Source: Proteiniphilum propionicum
GTDB taxonomy: Bacteria; Bacteroidota; Bacteroidia; Bacteroidales; Dysgonomonadaceae
Assembly: GCF_022267555.1 (NCBI RefSeq)
Contig: NZ_CP073586.1
Location: 2,894,501 to 2,958,500 of the forward strand
Length of the DNA stretch: 64,000 nucleotides
Reading direction: 5' to 3'
Shown here one piece after another: positions 15,740 to 25,917 of this stretch. The translations under genes and the position numbers were made by a program. A model generated the notes under the pieces. That model was not told the DNA's origin and did no database searches. It worked only from the letters and a program-made list of their open reading frames with translations. Every line of letters starts with the position of its first letter. Position 1 is the stretch's first letter.

Positions 15740-17710
15740 TTACCACCAAGGATTTTGAACAAGACTCTTTGTTTTATCTATTTCTGTCTGTGGAATAGGA
15801 AACAAATAGTACTCTTTTTTAAATATACGAGTTTCAAAAGGAACTATGTTGTAAAAACCAGTAAATGAGAAATTATTCGTCGATGGGCTTCCTGCATTGA
15901 TATCCATACCCCACATACGTCCGCCATCTCCCCACTTACGGTTATCAGTTACTCCATCCTCATCGGGTGTATGAGCCAGCCACCGCCTTCTGGAAGTAAA
16001 ATAGCGATCTCCCTCAAAACAAAGTTCTATCTGCCGTTCTCTTAAAATAAATTCTCGTTGCTTTTCTTTATTGCCTGATATCTCAGGATAAACCTGGAAT
16101 ACGCTTGGAACCCCGGCTCTTTCACGAATCATATCCCAGTATTTTCGTATATCTGCATTATTGGGATCATATTCGTTTAATGACTCAATATAGTCCAACA
16201 ATACTTGAGCATAACGGATGTATACATTTATATAATCTTGTGGATAAGTCCGGTCACGCATATTGGCCATTGGGTCAACATTCTTGAATGCCAAATATCC
16301 TGTTCTTGAAAAGAATGTATAAGAGCCTGATTGGCGGGATACCCCTCCATAGTATAACTCTGCACGACCATATCCGTTTTTTTGGCCTACTGAACTGTAG
16401 TAGTCTCTTTTTGCAACATCATCAGGTATTTGAGGTATTACTCTTTTGTTATACAAAATAGCAGCATAAAATCGTGGTTCCCGGTTGGCGTACATATTCC
16501 ATTCTCCTGTCCAATGTCCCCATGCTTCAGAAGTACGAATATCTGCAATTATTTGTTTTCTTCCTGTATCTGAATTAATATTTCTATTGTTCGGATTCCA
16601 GTGCGGCCCACCTACAGTGGTGAACCCATCCTGTATATATCCCGACATCGGATCATCTATAGTTCTTCCGTTTTCCATAAGGAAAGCATCAACTACTCTT
16701 TGTGTTGGCCCAACTCCCCCAAGATTGTTGGGACCCGGAGAGGTATGTATCATCCAGGCTTGTGTTTGTCCTGTTCCATATGCTCCCCATATAATTTCAC
16801 AGTTCCACTTTATTAATTGTACATCCACTACCGATTTGTATGGATTAAACACTGTACCGCCATTTTCGTTGTTTTTATATAATTTCAGTCTTGCTTCGGG
16901 TTGTGTTTCTGAAATATTTATTACATCCTTGCAAGCGGCAGCCGCCTTTCTCCATTTATTCTCATCATATGTTGTATTAGCAAGTGGCGTTCCATCCGGG
17001 TTTTTGAAATCGGCATATTCTTTGTTTCCATTCCATTGAGGGCTTGCAGCGAAGGTCAACACCACAGATTTAACAGCCTTGCACACTATTTTATTAGGCC
17101 GGCCAATATTGATTTGGTTATCCCACCAGTGAAGTGGTAAATCCTTTTCAGCTTCATCCATCATTTCCACAATATAATCAACACATTCATCAAATGTATT
17201 CCGGCTAAATGATGCATAATCGGCGTTCAGGGGCTGTAGTTCTTTAATCAGGACCATAGGGCCATACTGGCGTATCAACAACCAATAATAATAACCACGT
17301 AAAAATTTCGATTCAGCTTTATATTGTGTTATTAATTCAGGACCAAGTTCCAGACACTTGTCAACATTGGCTTCAAATACATGTGAAGCACGTATAGCTC
17401 TGTAATAAGGTTCATATTTTCTATAAAACCAAGATGTTGTTGTCCAGTTTCCTAAATTGATTGGATATGTATTATAAACAGTCCATGAGTTGTCAATCTC
17501 GTCAGAACAGCCCAGCCATGGATCATCTTGATGAAGGTTGTGTCTTGGAATAGCTGCGTAAATATTTGCAAGATAAGATAGTACATCGTTTCTGTTAGCC
17601 CAGACTTTTTCATCTGTCCTGATATCTTCGGGTATTTTATCCAGGAAATCAGAACAATTAGTTGTAATAACTATAAACGCTATTAGAATTAAAAATATAA
17701 AATTTTTCAT
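15740..17710 (-). CDS. RagB/SusD family nutrient-uptake outer membrane lipoprotein
   Basis: 656 residues, at the long end for SusD proteins. A lipoprotein signal ends at TTNC (Cys19). It shows the SusD N-terminal DFLDKIPEDIRTDEKVW, a helical TPR region (KAESKFLRGYYYWLLIRQYGPMVLI), and the C-terminal RERQIELCFEGDRYFTSRRRW block plus the final FPIPQTEID...LVQNPWW ending that marks a complete protein. SusD-like lipoproteins cap the SusC barrel and bind oligosaccharide or peptide ligand at the cell surface. It starts 11 bases after susC. Aromatic and Asn/Asp-rich loops suggest a glycan ligand, but this is inference. Confidence 0.92.
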   Translation of the reverse strand: MKNFIFLILIAFIVITTNCSDFLDKIPEDIRTDEKVWANRNDVLSYLANIYAAIPRHNLHQDDPWLGCSDEIDNSWTVYNTYPINLGNWTTTSWFYRKYEPYYRAIRASHVFEANVDKCLELGPELITQYKAESKFLRGYYYWLLIRQYGPMVLIKELQPLNADYASFSRNTFDECVDYIVEMMDEAEKDLPLHWWDNQINIGRPNKIVCKAVKSVVLTFAASPQWNGNKEYADFKNPDGTPLANTTYDENKWRKAAAACKDVINISETQPEARLKLYKNNENGGTVFNPYKSVVDVQLIKWNCEIIWGAYGTGQTQAWMIHTSPGPNNLGGVGPTQRVVDAFLMENGRTIDDPMSGYIQDGFTTVGGPHWNPNNRNINSDTGRKQIIADIRTSEAWGHWTGEWNMYANREPRFYAAILYNKRVIPQIPDDVAKRDYYSSVGQKNGYGRAELYYGGVSRQSGSYTFFSRTGYLAFKNVDPMANMRDRTYPQDYINVYIRYAQVLLDYIESLNEYDPNNADIRKYWDMIRERAGVPSVFQVYPEISGNKEKQREFILRERQIELCFEGDRYFTSRRRWLAHTPDEDGVTDNRKWGDGGRMWGMDINAGSPSTNNFSFTGFYNIVPFETRIFKKEYYLFPIPQTEIDKTKSLVQNPWW

Positions 17711-17721
17711 AATGATCTGTT

Positions 17722-20700
17722 TTAGAAAGTTGCTCTTAAACCAAAGTTTAATTTCCTGGGTAAAGGATACCTATTTCCGTTTTGTGTACCTGTTTCAGGA
17801 TCCCACATATCCCATTTAGACCAGAGCGCTACATTTGTAGCCAGTAGATAAAGCCTTAGTCCCTGCATACCATAGGTTGAAATGTATTTTTTATTTATAT
17901 TATACCCAAATTCCAAATCACCCAGTCGCAAAAAATCCCCGCTGTAAATTGTTCGTGTTGATATCTGCCAATTGTTGGTTGACCTTCCGTTTGACATACG
18001 CGGATAAAAAGCGTTCGGGTTAGGATTCTCCGGAGTCCATCTATCTAATGCTTTTGCAAATACATTTCCTTTGCCAACTCCTTCACTGAATGGAATAAAT
18101 GTAGACCCGCCCAATGAATATGTCACATTAGCCTGGCCCCGGAAAAAGATTCCAAGATCAAATCCTTTCCACAGAAACTGAGCTCCGAAGCCATAATTTA
18201 TTTCAGGAATACTGGAGTAACCAATAGGCGATATATCATCAATATCTATAACTTCATCGCCGTTTAAATCGGCATATTTAACATCACCAGGGCGCACCGC
18301 TCCAAAAGTTTGCTCCGGACTATTATCTATCTCTTCCTGATCCTTAAAAAGCCCGATAGCAGTAAGTCCGAATTGCTGCCCATATCTTCTTCCTGTTAAC
18401 ATCCGTTGCGGAGAAACACCTTGTGGTTCATCATTAAATAATATCTTATTTCTGTTGAAGGCGAAATTTCCATAAATGCGATAATTGAGTTTATCTATAT
18501 GTTCATTTACCTCGATGGTTGTTTCAAATCCACGGTTTACCATTTTACCCATATTTGCAAATGGTGATTGATTAAATCCTGATATAGCGGGAATAGAAGA
18601 TCTTGTAATAAGTATATCATATCTTTTTTCATGGAACAGATCAAAATCGAATGAAAACAGATCGTTGAACAATTTAAATTCAATCCCCAGATTTTTTTTA
18701 AGTCCTTTTTCCCAGGTCAGTGTTGTTAAGCCAACTTGCTGTTCACCCAATCCCCCTACAGCAGTAGGATTGTATCCCCACGCATATCCACCCAATCCGC
18801 TACCCCAGGTTGATAGGTAAGCGTAGCGCAAATTGTTTGGTAACGCCTCGGAACCGACTAAGCCATAAGAGCCTCTAAGCTTTAAAAAATTGACAGGTTT
18901 AAATTTCCAGAATGTTTCATTTGATATTACATACCCTAATGCAATGGCAGGAAATATACCGAAACGATCTTGTTTGGGGAAATTTTCTGAACCATTGTAT
19001 CCAATATTAAATTCAGTGAAATAAGTATCTCTGAATGAATATGTGGAACGAAACGCTATACCTTGCTTTCTATATGGGAATGAGGTTATTGATGTTGAGG
19101 CAGTATTATTGTTGAAGTCACGCTGATAATACATAAGCATTCCCCCTACACGGTGTGAATTCATGAAAATTTGTTCGTAGTTTAATTGTGCTTTAGCTTC
19201 AATAGCCCTTGATGAGCCTGAGTTAAACGAATACCCCATTACATCGGAACCTTTGGTAATCTCTTTTACGGTAAATTCACCTGTATCGTCATCAATTTTG
19301 TCAACGGCGTATGTTGACATTTGTTTTAAACGTGCCTGAGAGGAATTATTATATCCGTCATATGAAAAAAAACCCTTTAAATTCAAGCCTTTTAACAAAA
19401 ATGAAAGATCCTGATTTAGAATCAGCTGACTCATTATTTGAAAGGTATATCTTGTATGGTATCCTGATCCCAACAACCTTTCTGCCGGATTCAATTCCCC
19501 GATCTGACTTGGAGCACCCCAGCCCCATAAAGTATTTCCATCTACATTCTTCCCTATAGGCAAACGTACTGGAGCTGCAAGAGGATTGGATAGATATGCC
19601 CAATAGTAAAGCTCTTCCACCGGGCTGTTAAACCATGTTGAATAGAGAGTCCTGTTCCCAACTCCGGGTTCATGCTGATCCATAAGATTCGCTCCAAGTT
19701 CTAAATTGACAATCGTTGACTTTGTCAGGTTCATATCAATATTAGAGCGGAAGTTATATCGTTTTACAGTGATATTAGAATCATAATTATTAAGAGGATA
19801 ATTCCTCAGATTCCCTTTTTCTTGAAAAAAACCTGCACTAACAAAGTAACGGGCTCTTTCTGCTCCTCCATTAATATTGATTGTTGCATTGCTGTTTGTA
19901 GACCATTTTTTAAAGATTTCATCAAACCAGTTTACATTGGGATAAATAAATCTATTTGAGTTGTCTCTCAAATTCTCAATGTAATCTTTTGAATAATTCT
20001 CATGTCCCAATGCTTCATTATATAGCATGGCATAATTAGCTCCATCCAAAAACTTAGGCAAATTTGGCAGATCGGAAATACCTGTTTCCATTTTTACATC
20101 AATTACCGGTTTTTGAGCAATACCTCTTTTAGTTGTAATGACCACAACTCCATTAGCAGCTCTGACTCCATACACAGCAGTAGCAGATGCATCTTTTAAT
20201 ATTGAAATTGATTCTACCTCCTCTATTGAGACATTATTCATATCTCTTTCAACACCATCCACCAGAATAAGTGGTGCACTCGAAGTAAATGATGATAATC
20301 CTCTCACCCAAAATGATGCATTGTCATATCCCGGCTCTCCTGAACGCTGTACAATAGTCGCACCGGCTATGCGTCCAGACAATGAGGACACTAAGGAGCG
20401 CTGTGGAATCATTAAATCTTGGGTTGACACAGATGAAATAGAACCTATCACACTTACTTTCCTTTGTTTACCCATACCAACAACAACAGCTTCATCCAGG
20501 AGTGTTGTTTCTTCTGTCAAAGTGACATCTATTGCCAATCTGTTTCCAATTGTTACTTTCTGTTCATGAAAACCAATAAAAGAAAAGATAAGCACCTCTC
20601 CTTTTTCAGCTTCTATTACATAATAACCTTCAGTATCAGTTACAACGCCACGAGTAGTTCCTTCAACCGTAACATTGGCTCCGGGTAAAGAATTTCCACT

Positions 20701-20862
20701 TATGTCAATTACTTTGCCTCTGATAAGCATTCTGCTTTGAACAGTTTCATCTATTGTTGTATTTGCATATGCTTCCATAACAGGATAACATAAAAACACA
20801 AATAACAACTTCAGCATTACCATAAATGCAGCTTTTGTTAATTTGAAGTTAATATTTCTCAT
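17722..20862 (-). CDS. SusC/RagA family TonB-dependent outer membrane transporter
   Basis: 1046 residues. After a signal peptide ending near residue 34 there is a carboxypeptidase-D-like regulatory domain (IRGKVIDISGNSLPGANVTVEGTTRG), the TonB-box-like region (LDEAVVVGMGKQRK), a plug domain (SLSGRIAGATIVQRSGEPGYD, LILVDGVERD, ISILKDASATAVYGVRAANGVVVITTK) and a 22-strand barrel ending in NFGLRATF. It imports ligand passed by the SusD partner using TonB energy. No sigma/anti-sigma pair or hybrid two-component gene is next to it in this window, so its inducer system is not visible. The operon is susC-susD-lipoprotein. Confidence 0.93.
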   Translation of the reverse strand: MRNINFKLTKAAFMVMLKLLFVFLCYPVMEAYANTTIDETVQSRMLIRGKVIDISGNSLPGANVTVEGTTRGVVTDTEGYYVIEAEKGEVLIFSFIGFHEQKVTIGNRLAIDVTLTEETTLLDEAVVVGMGKQRKVSVIGSISSVSTQDLMIPQRSLVSSLSGRIAGATIVQRSGEPGYDNASFWVRGLSSFTSSAPLILVDGVERDMNNVSIEEVESISILKDASATAVYGVRAANGVVVITTKRGIAQKPVIDVKMETGISDLPNLPKFLDGANYAMLYNEALGHENYSKDYIENLRDNSNRFIYPNVNWFDEIFKKWSTNSNATININGGAERARYFVSAGFFQEKGNLRNYPLNNYDSNITVKRYNFRSNIDMNLTKSTIVNLELGANLMDQHEPGVGNRTLYSTWFNSPVEELYYWAYLSNPLAAPVRLPIGKNVDGNTLWGWGAPSQIGELNPAERLLGSGYHTRYTFQIMSQLILNQDLSFLLKGLNLKGFFSYDGYNNSSQARLKQMSTYAVDKIDDDTGEFTVKEITKGSDVMGYSFNSGSSRAIEAKAQLNYEQIFMNSHRVGGMLMYYQRDFNNNTASTSITSFPYRKQGIAFRSTYSFRDTYFTEFNIGYNGSENFPKQDRFGIFPAIALGYVISNETFWKFKPVNFLKLRGSYGLVGSEALPNNLRYAYLSTWGSGLGGYAWGYNPTAVGGLGEQQVGLTTLTWEKGLKKNLGIEFKLFNDLFSFDFDLFHEKRYDILITRSSIPAISGFNQSPFANMGKMVNRGFETTIEVNEHIDKLNYRIYGNFAFNRNKILFNDEPQGVSPQRMLTGRRYGQQFGLTAIGLFKDQEEIDNSPEQTFGAVRPGDVKYADLNGDEVIDIDDISPIGYSSIPEINYGFGAQFLWKGFDLGIFFRGQANVTYSLGGSTFIPFSEGVGKGNVFAKALDRWTPENPNPNAFYPRMSNGRSTNNWQISTRTIYSGDFLRLGDLEFGYNINKKYISTYGMQGLRLYLLATNVALWSKWDMWDPETGTQNGNRYPLPRKLNFGLRATF

Positions 20863-21316
20863 ACATAAGATTTTTTAATAAATAAACATGTCTAAATGCA
20901 TTTAAATTAAATTTGAATATTTTAATATGAATATCTAATTAATTCAGTAATGAGATAAATAATTCTATTTTACATTATAGTCTGTCATTAAATATTTTAC
21001 CTGTGATATATTCAGCCGGAAAGAAATAATATTCTCCAGAAGTTGATTTTTAAAATGTTTTATTAATTTAAATTTATTCATAATTTTGGTTTTATGAATA
21101 AGCGAAATACTAATAAATCATGGATTCCAATATAATATTTAATTATATTATACAAATAAAATATAAATATAATTAATGAACAAGGAAATGATTAAATATT
21201 TACAGGTATCGATCTGTTTTTATATTTTTCAAACGTATACAGATTACTTTGTTGCTGAAATTTCGCATATGGTTCGATAGCGGCTAAATATTTTGTAAAT
21301 ATTATGAGTGCGCAAA
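20863..21316. other. AT-rich intergenic region upstream of susC
   Basis: About 450 bp with no convincing gene, lying between the susC start and the left direct repeat of the integrated element. It is very AT-rich. I looked for the TAnnTTTG element on the minus strand within about 150 bp of susC and did not find a clean match. The susC promoter must lie here but cannot be placed by eye. Confidence 0.6.
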
Positions 21317-21420
21317 TTACCCGCAAATAAAAAAAGCAGCTACATTCTCTTTTTATGTAACTGCTTGATTGTGAATGTAGCGAGACCGGGGCATGATCCC
21401 GGGACCTCATGATTATGAAT
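21317..21420. repeat. Left 104-bp direct repeat (att site with tRNA-Met 3' half)
   Basis: Identical over 104 bp to 26992-27095. 21378-21420 corresponds to the 3' half of tRNA-Met from within the anticodon loop to the discriminator base, and 21334-21366 is a copy of the tRNA terminator hairpin. The 5' half of the tRNA is absent here, so this copy is the left attachment junction and not a functional tRNA. Confidence 0.92.
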
Positions 21421-21567
21421 AATTGAAGACTGTATTTCTCCCGCTTTCTTCATTTTATATACTTTATTTATATATCTTATTATTAATAATATAAACGAAA
21501 AATATTTCTTTATTCGTTTCATATTTATTTTCTATTTTTGTTTACCCACCTTTTAAAACGAAGTAAA

Positions 21568-22590
21568 ATGGCTAAAACAATTTTTGACTATCAAAATAGA
21601 AATGTATCGGTTACTTTAACCCGCAAAGTAAGGAACAAAGGTGATGAATTTGCTCCTGCATTTTGGCGGATTACCTATAATCGAAAACTGAAACATTACA
21701 CTTCCGGCTTTACATTTATGGCTGACGATTGGGATGATTTCGTAAATACTGGCATTGCTCCCCAAACCACAATGTTATCTATAAGTCACTCATTAGCTGT
21801 ATCCCCTACTTTAAGCAGTTATTTAGCAACAGGAATAAGTTATGCTCGGACTAATGGGGCAGCGGTTATAAATAACTCATGGGGTGATTATGGAGGCGCA
21901 TATTATGAGTATTTACATAGTACTGTCTTAGAAGATGCTATTCGTACTGCATTAATTTCTGGAAGAAACGGAAAAGGATGTGTTGTTGTTTTTGCATCTG
22001 GAAATGTAAACAGAAATGGGGTAGATTATCCAGGATCTTTTGATTCAAGACTATTAGTCGTAGGAGCAACAACTACTTCTGATAGAAAAGCCAGTTTCTC
22101 TTCTTATGGTTCAAGTCTTGATGTAGTGGCGCCCGGAGTTGACATATTGTCTACTGTTCCTAATAATGGTATCGAGTATATGAGTGGCACGTCAATGGCT
22201 GCCCCTCATGTAAGTGCGGTGGCTGCTTTGATTCTCTCAATTAATTCTGACCTTGCAGGATCTGAAGTTGTGAGAATTATTGAGAGCACTGCGCAAAAGG
22301 TTGGAGGATATTCTTATGTAACTACATCAGGGAGACCAAATGGAACATGGCACAATGAAATGGGATATGGATTACTTGATGCGTTTAATGCTGTTTCAAC
22401 AGTAAGCGGGGTTGTTAATTTTGTAAATAAAACTGTCACTTCAAATACAAATGTTGCTGGATGGAGTATCTATGCACAGAATGTTACGGTTTCCCAATCA
22501 GCCATACTTAATTTTACAATTGGAAATCTTATAACGATTGATTACCCTTTTACAGTTAATGCAGGTTCACAATTTATAATAAACTTGTAA
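21568..22590 (+). pseudogene. In-frame fusion of tyrosine-integrase N terminus to subtilisin (S8) C-terminal half
   Basis: 340 residues from the ATG at 21568. Residues 1 to about 60 are the Arm DNA-binding N terminus of a Bacteroidales tyrosine integrase (FDYQNRNVSVTLTRKVRNKG, PAFWRITYNRKLKHYTSGFTF, DDWDDFVNTG). From about residue 63 the sequence is a subtilase: GIAPQTTMLSIS, NGAAVINNSWG, VVVFASGNVN (oxyanion Asn) and GTSMAAPHVSAVAALI (catalytic Ser). The subtilase Asp and His regions and all integrase catalytic Arg/His/Tyr boxes are missing, so neither activity is expected. The simplest origin is a deletion joining two genes near 21748-21760. The frame is open to a C-terminal beta-rich tail, which suggests a sorting-type domain. 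Confidence 0.85.
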
Positions 22591-22631
22591 TAATTTCACT
22601 ATTAACTCAAAACTCATTTACAATTAAAATA

Positions 22632-22659
22632 ATAAAGGTGGTTTTTTTGCCACCTTTAT
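22632..22659. terminator. Bidirectional terminator between the integrase-subtilase fusion and the methyltransferase
   Basis: ATAAAGGTGG (22632-22641) pairs perfectly with CCACCTTTAT (22650-22659) across an 8-nt T-rich loop. The stem is followed by TTTATT on the + strand and by an A/T stretch on the minus strand. It lies between two convergent genes. Confidence 0.75.
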
Positions 22660-22691
22660 TTATTAGAAGAAATCTACAAATATCTATCAAT

Positions 22692-23483
22692 CTAATTATT
22701 TTCAACCTTGGTTATATACCAACAGGATGTTGTGAAGAAGTTTCTGATATATCTGATAAGAGAAAGAATAGGTGACAATTTTCGGGGTTTTAGGCTGAAC
22801 TTTTGTTTATAATGTGGATTTATGAACCACAAGTATCTATTAATCTGGATAAAGTCGTTTTTCTTCAAAAGTTTCTCAAACTTTTCTATTGGAACTCTAC
22901 ATTCCTTTATATCCAGCAATTCATCTACACAAGTTTGTTCCTCTCCAAAAGAATATAGTAGCCATCGATATATAGGTCTCGGTAAAAGATGGAAGAATGG
23001 CAGTTTTGACAAATATTTATGTCTACAAATTTGTTGATGCCCCCCAAAAGGCATTTGCCATGCGGGAAATCTCCAAAAAATAATACCATCCTTTGCTACA
23101 AATTGTTTTATATGTTTCAAAAATTCATCTTTGCGTCCAATATGCTCTATCACATCATGCACCAGTACAATATCATACTTCTCGTCCCCGTCTCTATTAT
23201 TCATATCAAAAAAATCGATTGAAACGAATTTGCCCTTAATATTCAAAGATTCATAAAACGAGTCAGCCTCTAAAATCCTTTGTTCCGAACGATCAATTCC
23301 TGTTACATCACAACCAATCTCTGCGAACGGCAATAAATTTCCTCCCTCCCCACATCCAACTTCAAGTACTTTACATCCTTTACTAATAGAATAATACTGC
23401 CGTACATAATCAATATAAAACTCTCTTGAAGTATTTGCAAGTTCATTGAAATAACGCAATCGATCTGAATGTCTCTCTTGCAT
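22692..23483 (-). CDS. Class I SAM-dependent methyltransferase (element cargo)
   Basis: About 263 residues from the ATG at 23483; a GTG at 23540 would add 19 residues (MRGSKYSHLSQIKICKKYY) and cannot be excluded. The SAM-binding motif I is VLEVGCGEGGNLLPFAEIG, with motif II VTGIDRS and the post-motif acidic YDIVLVHDVIEHI. The C-terminal part (WRFPAWQMPFGGHQQICRHKYLSKLPFFHLLPR) resembles methyltransferases of polysaccharide or lipid loci more than DNA methylases. It is the only clearly intact enzyme gene inside the element and reads towards the integrase remnant. Its substrate is not evident. Confidence 0.8.
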   Translation of the reverse strand: MQERHSDRLRYFNELANTSREFYIDYVRQYYSISKGCKVLEVGCGEGGNLLPFAEIGCDVTGIDRSEQRILEADSFYESLNIKGKFVSIDFFDMNNRDGDEKYDIVLVHDVIEHIGRKDEFLKHIKQFVAKDGIIFWRFPAWQMPFGGHQQICRHKYLSKLPFFHLLPRPIYRWLLYSFGEEQTCVDELLDIKECRVPIEKFEKLLKKNDFIQINRYLWFINPHYKQKFSLKPRKLSPILSLIRYIRNFFTTSCWYITKVENN

Positions 23484-23705
23484 ATAATATTTTTTACATA
23501 TTTTTATTTGACTTAGATGAGAGTACTTACTGCCTCTCACTAAGTTGCAAAGGTAAAAAAATTACAACAACTTACGTGTAGAAAGCTTTTATATAACACA
23601 TGAAAGTTTCTGTAAATCTCAATCCTACCTTTATTCTTTACCTATGTAAAATCTTTGATGTTTTAGATCACTACACATTCACATGCGTCATTTATTCCTA
23701 TTTAG

Positions 23706-24262
23706 TTATTCATGATTAGTAAAGCATTTTGTTGCTTCCTCTGTCAATTGTTCCGCTTCCTGTTCTTTCAGCCTTGCCCTTTCCAACTTTTTAGCTTTTT
23801 TCGATAACAGCCTTTTCGTATAGTTCCACTTGTTTGCGAATTATTCTCACGCTATCCCCCCCGGTTCTCAAAAATACTGTCCAAGCTGATTACTCCTGCA
23901 GGAGTGATTTCTCCCTGCATCTGAACGTACCGGTATTTAAGATCGTTGTCCTTATAGGTGGCGATTTCTTTCCGCTGGTAGAATACGATGATAATAAAAA
24001 ACAGACATATAATACATAATCCGATCATCCCGTAAAATATCTTGCTGGAAGCAATACTGAAAATATGGTGGTGTTCGGTTCTTACCGGTTTGCGGATTTC
24101 TCCAATCGCTTCATCCAGTTTACCGGATAACTCGTCTATGGCCGACAAGTCCGGTAGTTCAATATCGGGTTGGATGGGGTTGTTGTTCCTGCTCCCTGCC
24201 TTTATAAGCCCCCTGATTTCTTCAAAGAGCGTGTATATCTCGTTAATTTCTATATTCTTCAT
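23706..24262 (-). pseudogene. Frameshifted accessory mobilization membrane protein
   Basis: The intact first frame (136 codons from the ATG at 24262) encodes an acidic N-terminal helix, one transmembrane segment (IFYGMIGLCIICLFFIIIVFY) and a periplasmic-type tail ending in a G-run. In a shifted frame the sequence continues with DSVRIIRKQVELYEKA, and after a second shift with a charged coil (KKAKKLERARLKEQEAEQL) to a TAA at 23706-23708. It follows the relaxase in the order usual for Bacteroidales mobilizable elements. Two frameshifts, one in the homopolymeric G tract, make it a broken gene. Confidence 0.65.
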
Positions 24263-24382
24263 TTTTTAATATGTTATTATGTTATTGCCTTGATGTTTTA
24301 TTGCACCCTTGCATTTATGCATTGGGGCACTGATGTAATGAGATCATGAAGCCATGACTTGTTGAGATATTGACTTAATGCA

Positions 24383-25309
24383 TTATATAGAGTATATCTG
24401 CCGTCCATGCCTTCGTCTTTTCTTTTTCCTCGGTTGCCGGTACAGGTATTCCTGATCGTCATTGTTACCGTTTGCAGGCCGGATGTCGAACAGTCCTCCC
24501 AATCCCGATGTGATGGATTCGATGCCTATCTGTACTGTTGCCGATTGGGATTGCGCCTGATCCTGCTGTATGGATTGCCTAGCATTCCGGTTCAACTGAA
24601 AGTCAATTTTCGAGTAGCTGAACATCCTGTCTATTTTTGAACCGCTGAACTTGTACCCGTTCTTCTCAAACCGTATCCCTTCCACGGTGGTGGTATTGCC
24701 TTTGGTTTTAAATTCCGTTTTAATTCCCGTTCTCTTAAGCTCCTGCATCAACTGTTTCCAGTTCCGGCATTTTGGTACGGCCGTTTTAAGGACGTTGTAT
24801 ATCTCATATTTGGTTTTGTCCGGTTCCTATAGCCGGTGTTGCTTTACATTCTCATTGCCGGTGGAGAAATACAACCCGTACTTTTCCGTGAGTTCCTTGC
24901 AGATCTTCCCGCTACGGTAACGGCCGTTACTGTCGGAAATGGTCTTTCCGTTATTGTCAACTCAATTGAACACTAAATGAATATGCGAGTGTTCCCTGTC
25001 GAAATGTCTGGCGATGACATACTGCGTGTCGGTGATTCCCATGCGTTTCATATAATCGTGTACGATCTTCACCATCATTTGGTTAGTTATCTTGTCCTTA
25101 TCCTGTGCGGAAAAATCAAGGGAGATATGCCCGACCGGTTTCGACACCCTGCCGTTCATCCCTGCCTGCGTTACAAAGTTCTCGATGAGGAAAGAAAGGT
25201 TTTTCAGGCGTAAACCGTCCGTATCAAGTATCTGCGTCTTTTTCTTTTCATCGATGACGTATTTTACCACACCCTTGAAAGAACTTCCCTTTGTGATCTT
25301 AGCTATCAT
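24383..25309 (-). pseudogene. MobB-type relaxase interrupted by two in-frame stops
   Basis: One frame of 309 codons encodes a relaxase. The N terminus is MIAKITKGSSFKGVVKYVID and the metal-binding histidine motif is HFDREHSHIHLVFN. The C-terminal part is an arginine/lysine-rich tail with GYKFSGSKIDRMFSYSKID. The frame is cut by TGA at 24962-24964, straight after the His motif, and by TAG at 24827-24829; between and after these the translation is still good relaxase sequence (VDNNGKTISDSNGRYRSGK, KTKYEIYNVLKTAVPKCRNW). Both changes look like single-base substitutions, so inactivation may be recent. Without it the element has no strand-nicking enzyme of its own. Confidence 0.82.
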
Positions 25310-25397
25310 TGCGCATATCTTCTATCACGTAATCGATCTTGTTTGCCAGACGGAGAGTATATCCCGTGGAAAGGATAAGGCATCCTTTTTCTTTCAT
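25299..25397 (-). pseudogene. C-terminal remnant of a MobC-type relaxosome protein
   Basis: A 32-residue frame (starting MKEKGCLILS, ending EDMRNDS) whose stop overlaps the relaxase start by several bases, exactly as mobC-mobB pairs do. The rest of a MobC protein is missing upstream, where the sequence is AT-rich and contains no ribbon-helix-helix coding region. It is most likely a truncated end kept by chance. The identification is by position and overlap more than by motif. Confidence 0.4.
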
Positions 25398-25470
25398 CGG
25401 AATTTAATTTTGATGAGTGTTTGATGAGCTTCTATTTTATTTATTATTAAATATATAGATAAGATATTCA

Positions 25471-25913
25471 TCATTTCATCAAAAAACAGGTGTCTGAAAA
25501 TTCCCGTGTGACGGTAAAGAACCGTCCCGTTTTTTTCTCGTCCTTATACTTTATCAGATTCAATGAATTATAAGCTGGAATATAGGTCGTATAGGTGAGT
25601 GTGCTGGCGGCGGGCTGTAGGCTCCACCGGTTTTTGATCCGTTCCGAATCCTGCTGCCTGTCAAAGAGCACTTCCTCAATGCCGATCAGCAACTTGCCCG
25701 TCCAGTCGGCATTGAACTGGCTGCGGAAATCCTCGTTGGTGTTGAAGGTCATGTTCTTACCGAAAATCGTTTTCAGCAAATTAAGGAAAGTGGATTTTCC
25801 GGTATTGCGCCCCACGGAACACGCACCTTTGTCATCTCACCGGATAGCAACGGTTTATGGACTTCCTTGTAATAGGTGGTTCCTACCCTGACATATAATT
25901 TGTGGGCTTCCAT
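25471..25913 (-). pseudogene. Primase/helicase-family protein, internally deleted and frameshifted
   Basis: An ATG at 25913 opens MEAHKLYVRVGTTYYKEVHK, which then changes frame into a P-loop ATPase block (RNTGKSTFLNLLKTIFG, NTNEDFRSQFNADWTGKLLIGIEEVL). This is the pattern of the primase-helicase proteins of Bacteroidales mobile elements, which are normally several hundred residues long. Here the part between the N terminus and the P-loop, and the region after RIKN, are shortened and end in FFTVTREFSDTCFLMK. The combination of frameshift and deletions marks it as non-functional. Confidence 0.65.
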
Positions 25914-25917
25914 GACC

